IMG/VR virus record: IMGVR_UViG_3300036398_005182 | Span: 1-36,918 of that record | Length of the DNA stretch: 36,918 bases | Origin: a virus | Direction: 5' to 3' (one strand) | Part shown: positions 19,860 to 28,255 of the stretch, in pieces | Position numbering within the stretch: the stretch's first letter is position 1 | Layout of the letters: every line of letters starts with the position of its first letter | The notes under the pieces: model-generated | The model's input: only the letters and a program-made list of their open reading frames with translations | Told to the model about the DNA's origin: nothing | The model's database searches: none | Made by a program: the position numbers and the translations under genes

Positions 19860-21021
19860 GGTTGTCCTTATTATTTAGAACTGAAGAATTGCCTTTTAAG
19901 TGGCCCCACAAATTTGGGTTATACGTATTTTCATTCAAAGTTTTTAAAGTGTTGTTCGCAATGTCTTCCGTAACCTTTTTCCAAGATCCACCCTTGCTTT
20001 TGTAACACTTAGATGCCCATGCATTGGCATATGCTGAAGGATAGACATCAAACTTTGCTTTAGCTTGTGCAATGCAAGAAGCCCATTTTTTTGGATCTTT
20101 TGGCTTGTTTTTCTTTGCCTCATCCAATGTCTCGGCTTCTTCTTTGAGCATTGCACTGACCGGTTTTGCGCTCCAGGTTTTGCAAGCCCAGTATCTGGCC
20201 TTCCAACGTGGTCCTGGATTATCGCAATTATGTCTTGCACGGAAATTTTTCCGACGAGCAGGGTCGTCACGCTTTATTTCCATGTTTGGATCACCAAAGT
20301 TTACCTTAACTACATTTCCTTTGTCATTTCTTACGTAAACCTTGTATTTCTTTACGTCGCCTCTCATTATTTTGTTGAGCTTTACTTTCTTTTCACTCTC
20401 TTCATACACCATTATCTTGTCGCCAAAATCGTTGTATGCGGTTTCTTCAAGATTATCAACAAAACCCATCATTGTTTCTGCATCAAATTGCTCTGTTAGT
20501 TCACAGCCATTTTCATCTGTAAACAATACAGAATAATTGTTTTCATTTATTTCGATGTGTTCTACTTCCAGAAGCTGACCAGACTCATTTATGATGACAT
20601 CGCATGGAAGCAGATCCTTTGCTTGAATTGTATCAAAATTCATTTGAAACACGGCTCCACGGCTTTCTACAAGAAAGTTTTCAAATGATTCCTTGACTTC
20701 GGTCACTCCAGTTTTTACAAAGATTGGCTTCTTGCCTTTTGATTCTCCGGTTCCCTTTTTTCCTCTTCCAGCTTTCTTTTGGGCCGCTCTTTTTCTTCGA
20801 ACAAATGCGCCAATTTTTTCCTTGCCAAGTTTCTTTGCCTTTTGCTTGCTGAGACAGGCCGCATACGCCTCTCCTTCTTCTGCATCTCCACATTTTCCGA
20901 CACGTTCACCCTTGGTGTTGTATCTGTCCCAGCCAGGCCCCCCGCCAGCAGATTCTTTGTTGAACCATTTTCCTAAGCCGGAATTTGCATAGACTTTTTC
21001 AAGCAAAAGTTTAACGTTCAT
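19849..21021 (-). CDS. Putative virion DNA-associated protein built of phage head modules, 390 aa
   Basis: Starts MNVKLLLEKVYANSGLG. Module 1 (GGGPGWDRYNTKGERVGKCG and YAACLSKQKAKKLG) and a Lys-rich stretch (RRKRAAQKKAGRGKKGTGES) come first. L-V-E|S follows at about residue 115, then a beta-rich middle, then FRARHNCDNPGPRWKARYWA, then KKWASCIAQAKAKFDVYPSA with SKCYKSKGGSW. These Cys/Trp/Lys blocks recur in virion proteins of T4-like and other phages. The ATG at 21021 overlaps the upstream stop (ATGA) and has AAGG upstream. Likely packaged; inference. Confidence 0.65.
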   Translation of the reverse strand: MNVKLLLEKVYANSGLGKWFNKESAGGGPGWDRYNTKGERVGKCGDAEEGEAYAACLSKQKAKKLGKEKIGAFVRRKRAAQKKAGRGKKGTGESKGKKPIFVKTGVTEVKESFENFLVESRGAVFQMNFDTIQAKDLLPCDVIINESGQLLEVEHIEINENNYSVLFTDENGCELTEQFDAETMMGFVDNLEETAYNDFGDKIMVYEESEKKVKLNKIMRGDVKKYKVYVRNDKGNVVKVNFGDPNMEIKRDDPARRKNFRARHNCDNPGPRWKARYWACKTWSAKPVSAMLKEEAETLDEAKKNKPKDPKKWASCIAQAKAKFDVYPSAYANAWASKCYKSKGGSWKKVTEDIANNTLKTLNENTYNPNLWGHLKGNSSVLNNKDNHEI

Positions 21022-23399
21022 TTCCAATCCTTGTTTTGTTTTTCGCCTTTTCTATGGCCGTTGTCAGCTCTATTGTGAGACTTTTTTCTCTTACGTAGAT
21101 TATTTATGCCGTTTGAACCACCAGATCGAAGGGGCTTTTTATGGTCTATGTCGATGCCATCGCCCTTTTTCACCAATCCTTTTTTCATCATCAATTCACG
21201 GGCTTTTGTTCTTGCTGCGCGTTCTTTTCTTTGCTTTGGCTTTCCGTGGTAGTTTCTGTATTCTTTTTTGTAATCTCTTTTTGATTCTTCGGAAATTGTA
21301 TTCAGTATTTCTTCAAAAATTGGAATAAGGAATTCAGGATCTTCGCTTGTTCTTTCGTATATCTTGTTCAAAATTGGAACCAAGCATCCAGATTTAAGGT
21401 CATCTTCCTGAAGTAATTGCGAACCGTATTTTGTTATTACATAAGCTTCAGAATCATTTACAATATTCATTCTTGTCAGTTGGTTCAACAAGAAATTATT
21501 TGTAAGGGTCTCAATCAACATATCATTGATAACACAATAGTTCTCTCCCAGAAGCCTAGATGCAACTTTTTCGTTTCTTACGACTGGTATTTTTGTCGTC
21601 TTTCCGTCAACGGTTACGTAATTGTATTCTATTGCATTTACGTCTTCTGGCTTAAATCCTGGCAACAGGCTTGCATTTATGTCAAAAGTAAAGTTGTTCA
21701 AGGCATTTTGAATAAAAATGTTCATTGGATCTAACTTTTTGCGATCAACAAACATCTTTTTAAGATCAATTTTTTCCTTTGGCTCTTCTTTTTCCTCTAC
21801 TACTTTTCTCCACTTTGTTAGATTTTCGGCAGACTTTCCCTTGTATGTGGAAAGATTAGATCCATCTATTATTTCCTTGTTCTTTTTTACTTCTATTTTT
21901 GCAGTCTTGGAAATTTCATCAATGTAATCATCAGATAATTGGAAGACACCGTTTACCGTTACTACGTGGTTTGCAGAGGTCTTTGGATCCCTGATGTCGT
22001 CTCCTCTCAACGATGATTTGAGTGCGTTTGCAGCAAAAGATCTGAAGAATTGGCTGTTTCTCTGCTTGAAGAGATCCTTTCCAGCATCATTAACGGATTT
22101 TTGATAAGAAGTAAGAGAAATGGCTGGGTTTACATTTCCATCTTTATCAATAGCAGTTCCAAGACTTTTTCCGCTGGGGGAGGTTATGTTAAAAGACTGA
22201 AGCTGGCGTACCATCTCAGGATCTTTCAAAAGCATGGAAAGAGCTTCATCGGGAAGAACTTGTGTTGCAAACAACTCATTTTGCTGTTCAAGATTTTTTA
22301 CAAATCCCTGTACACCAGGATCCCTGCTAAGGTTGTCTGGATTGAGAAGAGCTTTTCCAAGGGCATTTCCAATTATTCCCTTAACTATTTTTCCACTTTG
22401 ATTCAAGTTGTTGGTGGAAATGCTCATTTCACCGCCGGCTGAAATCTTAAATTTATATTCACCACATTCAAGCTCAGGGGCTCCTTCAGAATACATCGAA
22501 GAATTTCCTGCTTCAATGCTTGAAACAAGATTCTTTATGCATTCATCTCCTATCTGAGACAGGATTTTGCTGGCTTGAAGAAACGCTCCCTTGGTGAAAT
22601 CCAAAGAAGCAGCAGAAGTAGCAAGCAAAGTCTGCATTTCTTGATCACTGGCTCCCGCTTTTATCTTGGCAACAAACAAAAGAGCGTTTAGAACTTGTTG
22701 GTTGTATGGAACGCTTGAAAGCGTGTTGATTCCGAACTTGTTGCTTAGAGATTCGAAGGAAATGTTATCGAAATCTTTTGCTGCCATGGGAGAACGAAGT
22801 CTCTCAAAGAAGTCTTTTTGAACTTCTGGTGGCATTTCAGCCAGTTGATCTGGAGTCATCTGCAACATGGCCTTCATTATCTCTTCTTTGGAGAGTTTTT
22901 TGGCCTTTGGCTTTTCCTCTGTTTTCTTCTCTTCAACTTCTTCTTTTTTGCCACCCTCTTTTTTGGATGGTTCTTCTTTTTTCTTTGTTTCTTCCTTCTT
23001 TTCCTCTTTTTCCTTCACTTCACCGAAAAGAAGCTTTGATGCTCTGGTTTGCTCAAACTTTGGGTCTGATGTATATTGCTTGGCCTCAGCCTCAGTCATT
23101 ACATCGCTTTTATTTATTTTTGTGTGTAGATTCTTATTGAAAGAATCCTTAAAAATCAACTGAACTCTTCCCGATGCTGTTTTTACAGCAATAACGTCTT
23201 TTACAAGCTCGGCTTTGGCCTTTCTTTCACGAGGCACTTGCTTTGCTCTTTCGGCGCGCTTGCGTGCTGCGTCCTTGGCCTTGTCAGTCGTGGCCTTGGA
23301 CTTTTCTCGATCCTTTCGCATTGCTTCACCAGTTGTTCTAAAAGAGTCTGCAGCAGCTCGGGAAGCCTCGGTAAGTTTTAAAAGGTCCTTGAATTTCAT
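21018..23399 (-). CDS. Giant internal protein with C-terminal HNH-like domain, 793 aa
   Basis: The leader MKFKDLLKLTEASRAAADSF has an L-T-E|A site. A highly charged Lys/Glu region follows (about residues 25-175, KEKEEKKEETKKKEEPSKKE), then a long domain with helices and beta segments. The C-terminus has EYRNYHGKPKQRKERAARTK then GDGIDIDHKKPLRSGGSNG and LRKRKKSHNRADNG, the HNH-like D-H-K..L..GG..N pattern. Presence of both a head-targeting-like leader and a nuclease-like tail suggests a packaged protein that acts on DNA after ejection; that is inference. A late-type ATAAATA lies 7 nt upstream. Confidence 0.75.
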   Translation of the reverse strand: MKFKDLLKLTEASRAAADSFRTTGEAMRKDREKSKATTDKAKDAARKRAERAKQVPRERKAKAELVKDVIAVKTASGRVQLIFKDSFNKNLHTKINKSDVMTEAEAKQYTSDPKFEQTRASKLLFGEVKEKEEKKEETKKKEEPSKKEGGKKEEVEEKKTEEKPKAKKLSKEEIMKAMLQMTPDQLAEMPPEVQKDFFERLRSPMAAKDFDNISFESLSNKFGINTLSSVPYNQQVLNALLFVAKIKAGASDQEMQTLLATSAASLDFTKGAFLQASKILSQIGDECIKNLVSSIEAGNSSMYSEGAPELECGEYKFKISAGGEMSISTNNLNQSGKIVKGIIGNALGKALLNPDNLSRDPGVQGFVKNLEQQNELFATQVLPDEALSMLLKDPEMVRQLQSFNITSPSGKSLGTAIDKDGNVNPAISLTSYQKSVNDAGKDLFKQRNSQFFRSFAANALKSSLRGDDIRDPKTSANHVVTVNGVFQLSDDYIDEISKTAKIEVKKNKEIIDGSNLSTYKGKSAENLTKWRKVVEEKEEPKEKIDLKKMFVDRKKLDPMNIFIQNALNNFTFDINASLLPGFKPEDVNAIEYNYVTVDGKTTKIPVVRNEKVASRLLGENYCVINDMLIETLTNNFLLNQLTRMNIVNDSEAYVITKYGSQLLQEDDLKSGCLVPILNKIYERTSEDPEFLIPIFEEILNTISEESKRDYKKEYRNYHGKPKQRKERAARTKARELMMKKGLVKKGDGIDIDHKKPLRSGGSNGINNLRKRKKSHNRADNGHRKGEKQNKDWK

Positions 23400-23405
23400 C
23401 TTAAA

Positions 23406-24008
23406 TTATTTATCACTATTAGAATCCTCTACTATTTCCAATGGATTATATAATTTGTAATTTTTATGGCTTTTTTCTATCCCATTAGCCACTTTATAGA
23501 GAGATTTTTTATCTAGTCCCCTGGCTTCAGCAAATTCAGGTATATTTTCAACAAAGCAAATTTCATTTGTCTTTGTATTCTTGAAAGTCGCAGATTTCAT
23601 TATTGCAACTTTTTCAGGTGTTTTCTTTTTTACTTTTACATGGGAACCAGTTGTTTCCTTAACTTCCCGCTGTTCAACGGCGGTCCAACCTTTGTATGTC
23701 TTTCGCTTGCCATTAAGAAGTTCACAGACCTTTACAGCTGTCATTCCATGTTCTTCCGCCCATTTGCTCATGTTTGAGAAGAATTCTTTCTGGTTTGTGT
23801 GGATGTTTATAAGCCAGTAACCGTTTTGCTCGTCCTCCGGACAAACCCAAAGCCAGTACCGGCCATCTTGCTTAAAAAATCCCCCATTTTGTTGAACAAA
23901 AATTTGTCTTTGTTTTGCGGCCTTTGAATCATCATTCATCTTTGTCCAAAGACGAGATCCCCTTGTATTTACCGCCTGTTCAAGTGTTCTGAGTTCTCTG
24001 TATTCCAT
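23406..24008 (-). CDS. Putative DNA-binding protein with two NUMOD1-like repeats, 200 aa
   Basis: Two related helix-turn-helix-like segments are visible: FSNMSKWAEEHGMTAVKVCE with LLNGKRKTYKGW (about residues 76-108) and NIPEFAEARGLDKKSLYKVA with KNYKLY (about 158-190). These resemble the NUMOD1 repeats that give sequence specificity to homing endonucleases, but no nuclease domain is present. The Trp-rich stretch YWLWVCPEDEQNGYWL precedes them. The gene overlaps the RecB-like exonuclease by 29 nt, with AAGGA before the ATG. It may target a nuclease or act as a regulator. Confidence 0.55.
   Translation of the reverse strand: MEYRELRTLEQAVNTRGSRLWTKMNDDSKAAKQRQIFVQQNGGFFKQDGRYWLWVCPEDEQNGYWLINIHTNQKEFFSNMSKWAEEHGMTAVKVCELLNGKRKTYKGWTAVEQREVKETTGSHVKVKKKTPEKVAIMKSATFKNTKTNEICFVENIPEFAEARGLDKKSLYKVANGIEKSHKNYKLYNPLEIVEDSNSDK
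23407..23413 (-). promoter_or_regulatory. Late-type promoter element ATAAATA
   Basis: GATAAATA on the minus strand, 7 nt before the ATG at 23399, at the stop of the upstream gene. Confidence 0.4.
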
Positions 24009-24648
24009 GGCTTTCCTTGTACCTATCTATTGTTTTTTTCAATTTTTTTACATAATTTATTGGTCTATCTTGAAATACTTGCTTTATTCCATCTTCACAT
24101 GCTATTAATATAGCAAAATTTTCAACAATTATTCCAGTTCTTTCCTGAAACATCAAGGCATATGCGGAAGCTTGAAGAAAATAATTTTCAATGTCTTCTT
24201 TTCTTTTTTCTTTACTGCTGGCCTTAAAATCTATGATGGTGGCTTTTCCGTCATACTCTGCTATGCAATCCGTTCTTCCTGCCAATCCCAATGTCTCTGA
24301 CCATAGTGGAGTTTCTATTGCAAGAATGTTGTCGATTTTATCCAGCTCTGGCTTCAATAAATTGAAAAGATACTTGTAATTTGGTAGCATATTATCGATA
24401 TCAATATCTTCATTGTTTAAATATGATTCTATTATGCCATGAAACTTTGTTCCTCTTGATGTGACTCGTCTGCTTTCTTCTGGATTTTTTCTTCTCCAGT
24501 CAGCAAAAAACTTTTGTTTTTCCCATCCCATCACAGTTGTTACACTGGGAAAAATTCCACCGGGAGTCTCATAATGACGTGAGCCATCTATAGAAACTTC
24601 TTTAAGTTGGTTTTCCAATAATATAGTTTTGTGTGTAAACTTCTTCAT
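23980..24648 (-). CDS. RecB-family PD-(D/E)XK exonuclease
   Basis: 222 aa. GTKFHGIIESYL carries the N-terminal His (about residue 70). AGRTDCIAEY gives the catalytic Asp (about 127), TIIDFKASS gives D-x-K (140-142), and LQASAYALM provides the QxxxY motif (159-163). This is the Cas4/RecB-like nuclease fold common in T4-like phages, where it acts in recombination or replication. The promoter is a sigma70 type, unlike the late genes around it, so it is probably early or middle. AAGGTG precedes the ATG. Confidence 0.85.
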   Translation of the reverse strand: MKKFTHKTILLENQLKEVSIDGSRHYETPGGIFPSVTTVMGWEKQKFFADWRRKNPEESRRVTSRGTKFHGIIESYLNNEDIDIDNMLPNYKYLFNLLKPELDKIDNILAIETPLWSETLGLAGRTDCIAEYDGKATIIDFKASSKEKRKEDIENYFLQASAYALMFQERTGIIVENFAILIACEDGIKQVFQDRPINYVKKLKKTIDRYKESHGIQRTQNT

Positions 24649-24664
24649 GTGTACAAATCACCTT

Positions 24665-24692
24665 ATTATACCACAATTTAAATAATAATCAA
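24665..24692 (-). promoter_or_regulatory. Sigma70-type promoter, TTGATT-16-TATAAT
   Basis: Minus-strand -35 TTGATT and -10 TATAAT with 16-nt spacing. Here the ATG is 16 nt downstream with a Shine-Dalgarno between, in contrast to the leaderless promoters. Confidence 0.65.
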
Positions 24693-24694
24693 AA

Positions 24695-26665
24695 TTATTG
24701 CAGTCTTATTGTTTGCGCTGTTCCAAAAAATTTATCCAAGTAAGCATTGATGTCTGCTTGAGTTTTTATATTTCTCAAGTAATTGTCCAGGGGTGTCCCT
24801 TGACCATCTCCTACCATACCGAATGATGGGAAACCTCCGCCAGCCGCTTTTTCTTTTGTGGTAGTTTCTTTCGTGTTTTTTGTTGTTGATTGGGTAGATG
24901 TCCTTATTGTTGTTGTCCCGCCACCACCAGTTTGTTGCGCTGGTGCTTGGGCGGGTGTCTGTGCAGGAACTTGGGCTGGTGTCTGTGCAGGAACTTGAGC
25001 TGGTGCTTGGGCTGGTGCCTGTGACGGAGCTTGAGCTGGTGCCTGTGCCGGAGCTTGAGCTGGTGCCTGAACTGTAATATTACGTGTAGTTTTAGCTCTA
25101 CCTGTTACTGGTTTAGTTTCTCCAGAAACCGTTGACTTTCCTCCAGGAACTTCTGTTCTCGTAGGTTTAGTTTCTGATGGTCTAGAAACTTCTCCTCTAA
25201 CAACAGTTGGTTTTTGACCAGTTTCAGCTGGCATAACCTCAACAATTCCTGCTGGTCTTGGTGGAACATTTGAAGTTGGTGCTCTTGCTGGCTCCGCTGC
25301 TCCGATTGCCAAAGCTGCCGTAGTCGCTACTCCAAATTTTTTGGCTAAAGATGGTTGAGCTTCTGGTGCAACTGTGGAAGGAGATTGTCCGGGTTCAAAA
25401 TAAGGTTCAAATGGTTGACCTGGTGACCAAGAACCTTCCCCTCTTCTCCATGCCGCCATTTGTTCTTGGGGAGATAAATTTTGCCACGATGATGGTTGAG
25501 TTCTAGATCTTATTGTTATTTCTGGTCGAAGCATTTGTTTCAACCAGCCTGGTAGTTGTTTTGCTTGACCTACAAAACCTTGTGGGCTTCTTTGTGTTGC
25601 AACAAAATCCGTTGCAATATCTGCCAGTGTTTCAGCTCCTTTTGCCACTTTTCCTGGAACTGATTTTCCAGTTTCTATTGCTGTTTCAGCAACTTTTGCT
25701 GCAGCTTTGCCTGTAGCCTTCAATCCTTCTTTGCCGGCCTCCCCCGCAGCTTTTGCTCCCTGAACCGCAAGCTTGCCACCCTCAACTCCCGCAACCTTTG
25801 CTCCTCTACCAACAATTCCCGCTCCAGCTTCCCCCGCTCTAAAGCCAGGAATTCCACCTAAAACTTCACCAGTAAATCTAGATCCTTTTCCTGCTGCAAC
25901 AGATGTTCCTGCTCCATAGCCAAGCAAACCAATCCCTCCAGCAGCCACAATTGCTTTTGCAGCTTTAGGGCCATACAGACCACTCAATCTTCCGAAACCG
26001 CCAAGAAGGGCTCCAGCTCCTTTAAACGCAGCTCCACCAGCTGCTGTCATTGCCAATCCTTCTGGAGTTGTCAGAGAGTCCTGCGCACCCCTCAAGAAAT
26101 CATATGCCATGGCACTATTGGGATCTATTCCTGCCCAAGTTTGTATTGATTTTCCTGCAGAAGGCATCGAATATTCTCTTCCTTCAGCACCTTTTTTCAT
26201 AGGAATTACTTCAAGGGGATTGGTTATATCGCCTGCCAAACTTATATATTCATCTCTAGTTAAAACATCTGCAAGATCTGGATTTCTTGATAACGCAGTT
26301 TGAAGAATTTCTGTTTCATCTGGATTTCTGTCGCCCTCATCAAATTTTTCTTTTCTTGCCAATACAATTTCCTTGGCAAGCTGGCTTCTCAATTCTTCAT
26401 ATTTTTTCTTATCTTCTTTAGCTAGAGGAACTTCTCCTTGTGCCATACCTTTAACAAAAGGCATGTTTTCATATGCAAACTCAGTGTAACCAGATTTATC
26501 GGAAATATCCATTAAACCCTGGCCGAGTTTTTCTCTAACATTTGATGGGGCTTTTCTTGTTTTGCTATACTCAATTACACCCAACTCTTCTTTTTCCAGA
26601 AGAATCTTATTTTGGTATCTTTGTTCTAAAATAAACTCTACGTTTGGGTGTAATTTTCTGGCCAT
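24695..26665 (-). CDS. Large Ala/Pro-repeat late protein, 656 aa
   Basis: N-terminal half is charged and helical (MARKLHPNVEFILEQRYQNK). A Gly/Ala-rich hydrophobic region (about residues 210-320, AAGGAAFKGAGALLGGFGRL; AAGGIGLLGYGAGTSVAAG) could insert into a membrane. A long APAQ repeat (about 533-576), a Thr/Ser stretch and a compact C-terminal domain (TPLDNYLRNIKTQADINAYL) follow. No enzyme motif. The composition would suit an ejected or internal virion protein; inference. ATAAATA lies 8 nt upstream of the ATG. Confidence 0.65.
   Translation of the reverse strand: MARKLHPNVEFILEQRYQNKILLEKEELGVIEYSKTRKAPSNVREKLGQGLMDISDKSGYTEFAYENMPFVKGMAQGEVPLAKEDKKKYEELRSQLAKEIVLARKEKFDEGDRNPDETEILQTALSRNPDLADVLTRDEYISLAGDITNPLEVIPMKKGAEGREYSMPSAGKSIQTWAGIDPNSAMAYDFLRGAQDSLTTPEGLAMTAAGGAAFKGAGALLGGFGRLSGLYGPKAAKAIVAAGGIGLLGYGAGTSVAAGKGSRFTGEVLGGIPGFRAGEAGAGIVGRGAKVAGVEGGKLAVQGAKAAGEAGKEGLKATGKAAAKVAETAIETGKSVPGKVAKGAETLADIATDFVATQRSPQGFVGQAKQLPGWLKQMLRPEITIRSRTQPSSWQNLSPQEQMAAWRRGEGSWSPGQPFEPYFEPGQSPSTVAPEAQPSLAKKFGVATTAALAIGAAEPARAPTSNVPPRPAGIVEVMPAETGQKPTVVRGEVSRPSETKPTRTEVPGGKSTVSGETKPVTGRAKTTRNITVQAPAQAPAQAPAQAPSQAPAQAPAQVPAQTPAQVPAQTPAQAPAQQTGGGGTTTIRTSTQSTTKNTKETTTKEKAAGGGFPSFGMVGDGQGTPLDNYLRNIKTQADINAYLDKFFGTAQTIRLQ
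24936..25068 (-). repeat. In-frame tandem repeat encoding APAQ/TPAQVPAQ units
   Basis: Imperfect 12-nt units grouped in 24-nt blocks (for example the repeated GGAACTTGGGCTGGTGTCTG on the plus strand) encode about eleven xPAQ tetrapeptides. Near-identical adjacent blocks point to recent slippage. Confidence 0.8.
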
Positions 26666-26673
26666 TGTATTTT

Positions 26674-26680
26674 TATTTAT
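26674..26680 (-). promoter_or_regulatory. Late-type promoter element ATAAATA
   Basis: ATAAATA on the minus strand, 8 nt before the ATG at 26665. Confidence 0.45.
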
Positions 26681-27717
26681 CTAGGTACTTGATTCTTTAT
26701 TTGTGCCAATGTTGGGCGAACTGGTTTTTTTCCAACTGCGGGGCCAGCAAGAATTTCACCCATAGTTTCCAATTTTGGTGGAGCGGGCGGAACGGGAGAA
26801 GATCTCTCGGAATATCTTGAACCTATTGCGGCTTGTGATGAAGATCCCATTTGTGGTGTTCCCGGGTTCATTTCATCGTTCATTTTTCTTATTGTAAGAG
26901 TCAATTCCCTTACTGCATTCGCGTCGCCACTCTCCCTTGCCTTTCTTAGTTCCGCTTTTTTTCTATCTAACTCACCTCTTATTGCTATATTTGCAGTAGC
27001 AATTTTTTCATTTCTTTGTTGTCTGGCTGATCTCACGGCTTCCAATGATCCTGGATCTCTTGGATTGTATGATGGAACCTGTTGTGCTCTTGCAGTTCTC
27101 AAATCCTTCATCATTTCTCCCTGCTCATAACTCAACTCTGCAGCAGGCATTGATGACTGTGGCCCAATGAAATTGACTTCAGCTGGTGTTAGATCCGCTG
27201 GTGGAGGAGTCAATGCATAGGATGGCAAACTTTGAAATCTGTTCATTGATGGGGAGAATTGCATTGAAGATGCATATAATCCCATTTCTCTGTTAAGATT
27301 TTGGTCTTGGGTTCTGGGGCTCAGAATATTATTTTTTCTGCCGGGCTTTGTTGAAATTTCAGGATTCAGTAAAGCCTCATTGAGGTTTTTTTTTAAATTG
27401 AACATGTTGTCAACTATATTTGGAGTAAATGCCTTGCATTCAGGTGTTCCGTTCTTGACTGCTTCTTCATTCATGGAAAGCAAAGAATTTACATTCTTGA
27501 TAAGATCTTCTGAAAAATAAGACAGTTCATTTGCCATTTGTTTGTTGGAATCCTCTGTTAACACTTGTGGTGTATGCAGTTTATTTTGTGAAACCAACAT
27601 TTTTTGAATGCTTTCCTTCAAGGATTCTGGCTTGGCCTTCTTTTGAGTGGTTGAAGGCTTTTTGTTCAAGAAATCCTTGACTTCCCAATAAAATTGTTTA
27701 TCTTGTTTATTATCCAT
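26677..27717 (-). CDS. Putative internal head protein, 346 aa
   Basis: MDNKQDKQFYWEVKDFLNKK begins a polar, Pro/Ser/Gln-rich protein. Prohead-protease-like sites appear as QVLTEDS (about residues 55-61) and KNLNEALLN (about 112-120). A Lys/Glu coiled coil (GELDRKKAELRKARESGDAN) lies past the middle. No enzymatic motif. CTAAATA lies 10 nt before the ATG. Confidence 0.65.
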   Translation of the reverse strand: MDNKQDKQFYWEVKDFLNKKPSTTQKKAKPESLKESIQKMLVSQNKLHTPQVLTEDSNKQMANELSYFSEDLIKNVNSLLSMNEEAVKNGTPECKAFTPNIVDNMFNLKKNLNEALLNPEISTKPGRKNNILSPRTQDQNLNREMGLYASSMQFSPSMNRFQSLPSYALTPPPADLTPAEVNFIGPQSSMPAAELSYEQGEMMKDLRTARAQQVPSYNPRDPGSLEAVRSARQQRNEKIATANIAIRGELDRKKAELRKARESGDANAVRELTLTIRKMNDEMNPGTPQMGSSSQAAIGSRYSERSSPVPPAPPKLETMGEILAGPAVGKKPVRPTLAQIKNQVPR

Positions 27718-27727
27718 GGCTGTAAAA

Positions 27728-27747
27728 TATTTAGATTTTCATAAATA
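27728..27747. promoter_or_regulatory. Divergent pair of late-type elements
   Basis: CTAAATA on the minus strand (27728-27734) faces the 346-aa gene; ATAAATA on the plus strand (27741-27747) faces the HNH gene, each 10 nt from its ATG. Confidence 0.5.
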
Positions 27748-27757
27748 CTTAAAAGGT

Positions 27758-28255
27758 ATGAAGAAGCAGGTTCTCTTGCTAAATCAGGATAATACACCCT
27801 TAAATATTATTACAATTGGAAAAGCCTTCAAACTTTTAAGTAAAGACAAGGTTTATGCAGACTTTGAAAGTAGTGAATTTTATGAAGTTGCTTCGGTCTC
27901 AAAGATCGTAAAAATACCCAAAATTTTAATACTCAAGTATTACGTAAAATTGCCATATAAGCGGGTTGCTCCGTCAAGAGCCAATATTCTCCGAAGAGAT
28001 CAATACTGCTGTCAATACTGTGGAATTGAATTGTGTGATAAGACGGCTACCGTTGATCATATTGTTCCTAGATGCAAGGGAGGAGGCTCTACTTGGGTGA
28101 ATCTCGTAGCAGCCTGCAAGGATTGCAACCTACATAAAGGAAACAGGACTTTAAAAGAAGCCAAGATGGATTTGAAAACCAAGCCGAAAGAACCATCTTA
28201 TGGATTCTTGTTTGACCATATATTGGTGACATTCAGAAAGACGAAAAATGCCTAA
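27758..28255 (+). CDS. HNH endonuclease, 165 aa
   Basis: The N-terminus KKQVLLLNQDNTPLNIITIG matches the 'VLLLNxxxxPLNI' start of a widespread bacterial and phage HNH family. The HNH core is CCQYCGIE, TVDHIVPRCKGGG and NLVAACKDCNLHKGNRT, with four zinc Cys and the catalytic His. The start at 27758 is preferred over 27716 because it matches the family N-terminus and follows a late-type element. Overlaps the zinc-ribbon gene by 8 nt. Substrate unknown. Confidence 0.85.
   Translation: MKKQVLLLNQDNTPLNIITIGKAFKLLSKDKVYADFESSEFYEVASVSKIVKIPKILILKYYVKLPYKRVAPSRANILRRDQYCCQYCGIELCDKTATVDHIVPRCKGGGSTWVNLVAACKDCNLHKGNRTLKEAKMDLKTKPKEPSYGFLFDHILVTFRKTKNA

Noticed and set aside
20065-20536. Plus-strand hydrophobic frames opposite the Lys-rich virion protein
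   Set aside because: Phe/Leu-rich frames are the expected antisense of Lys/Glu-rich coding; no start signals.
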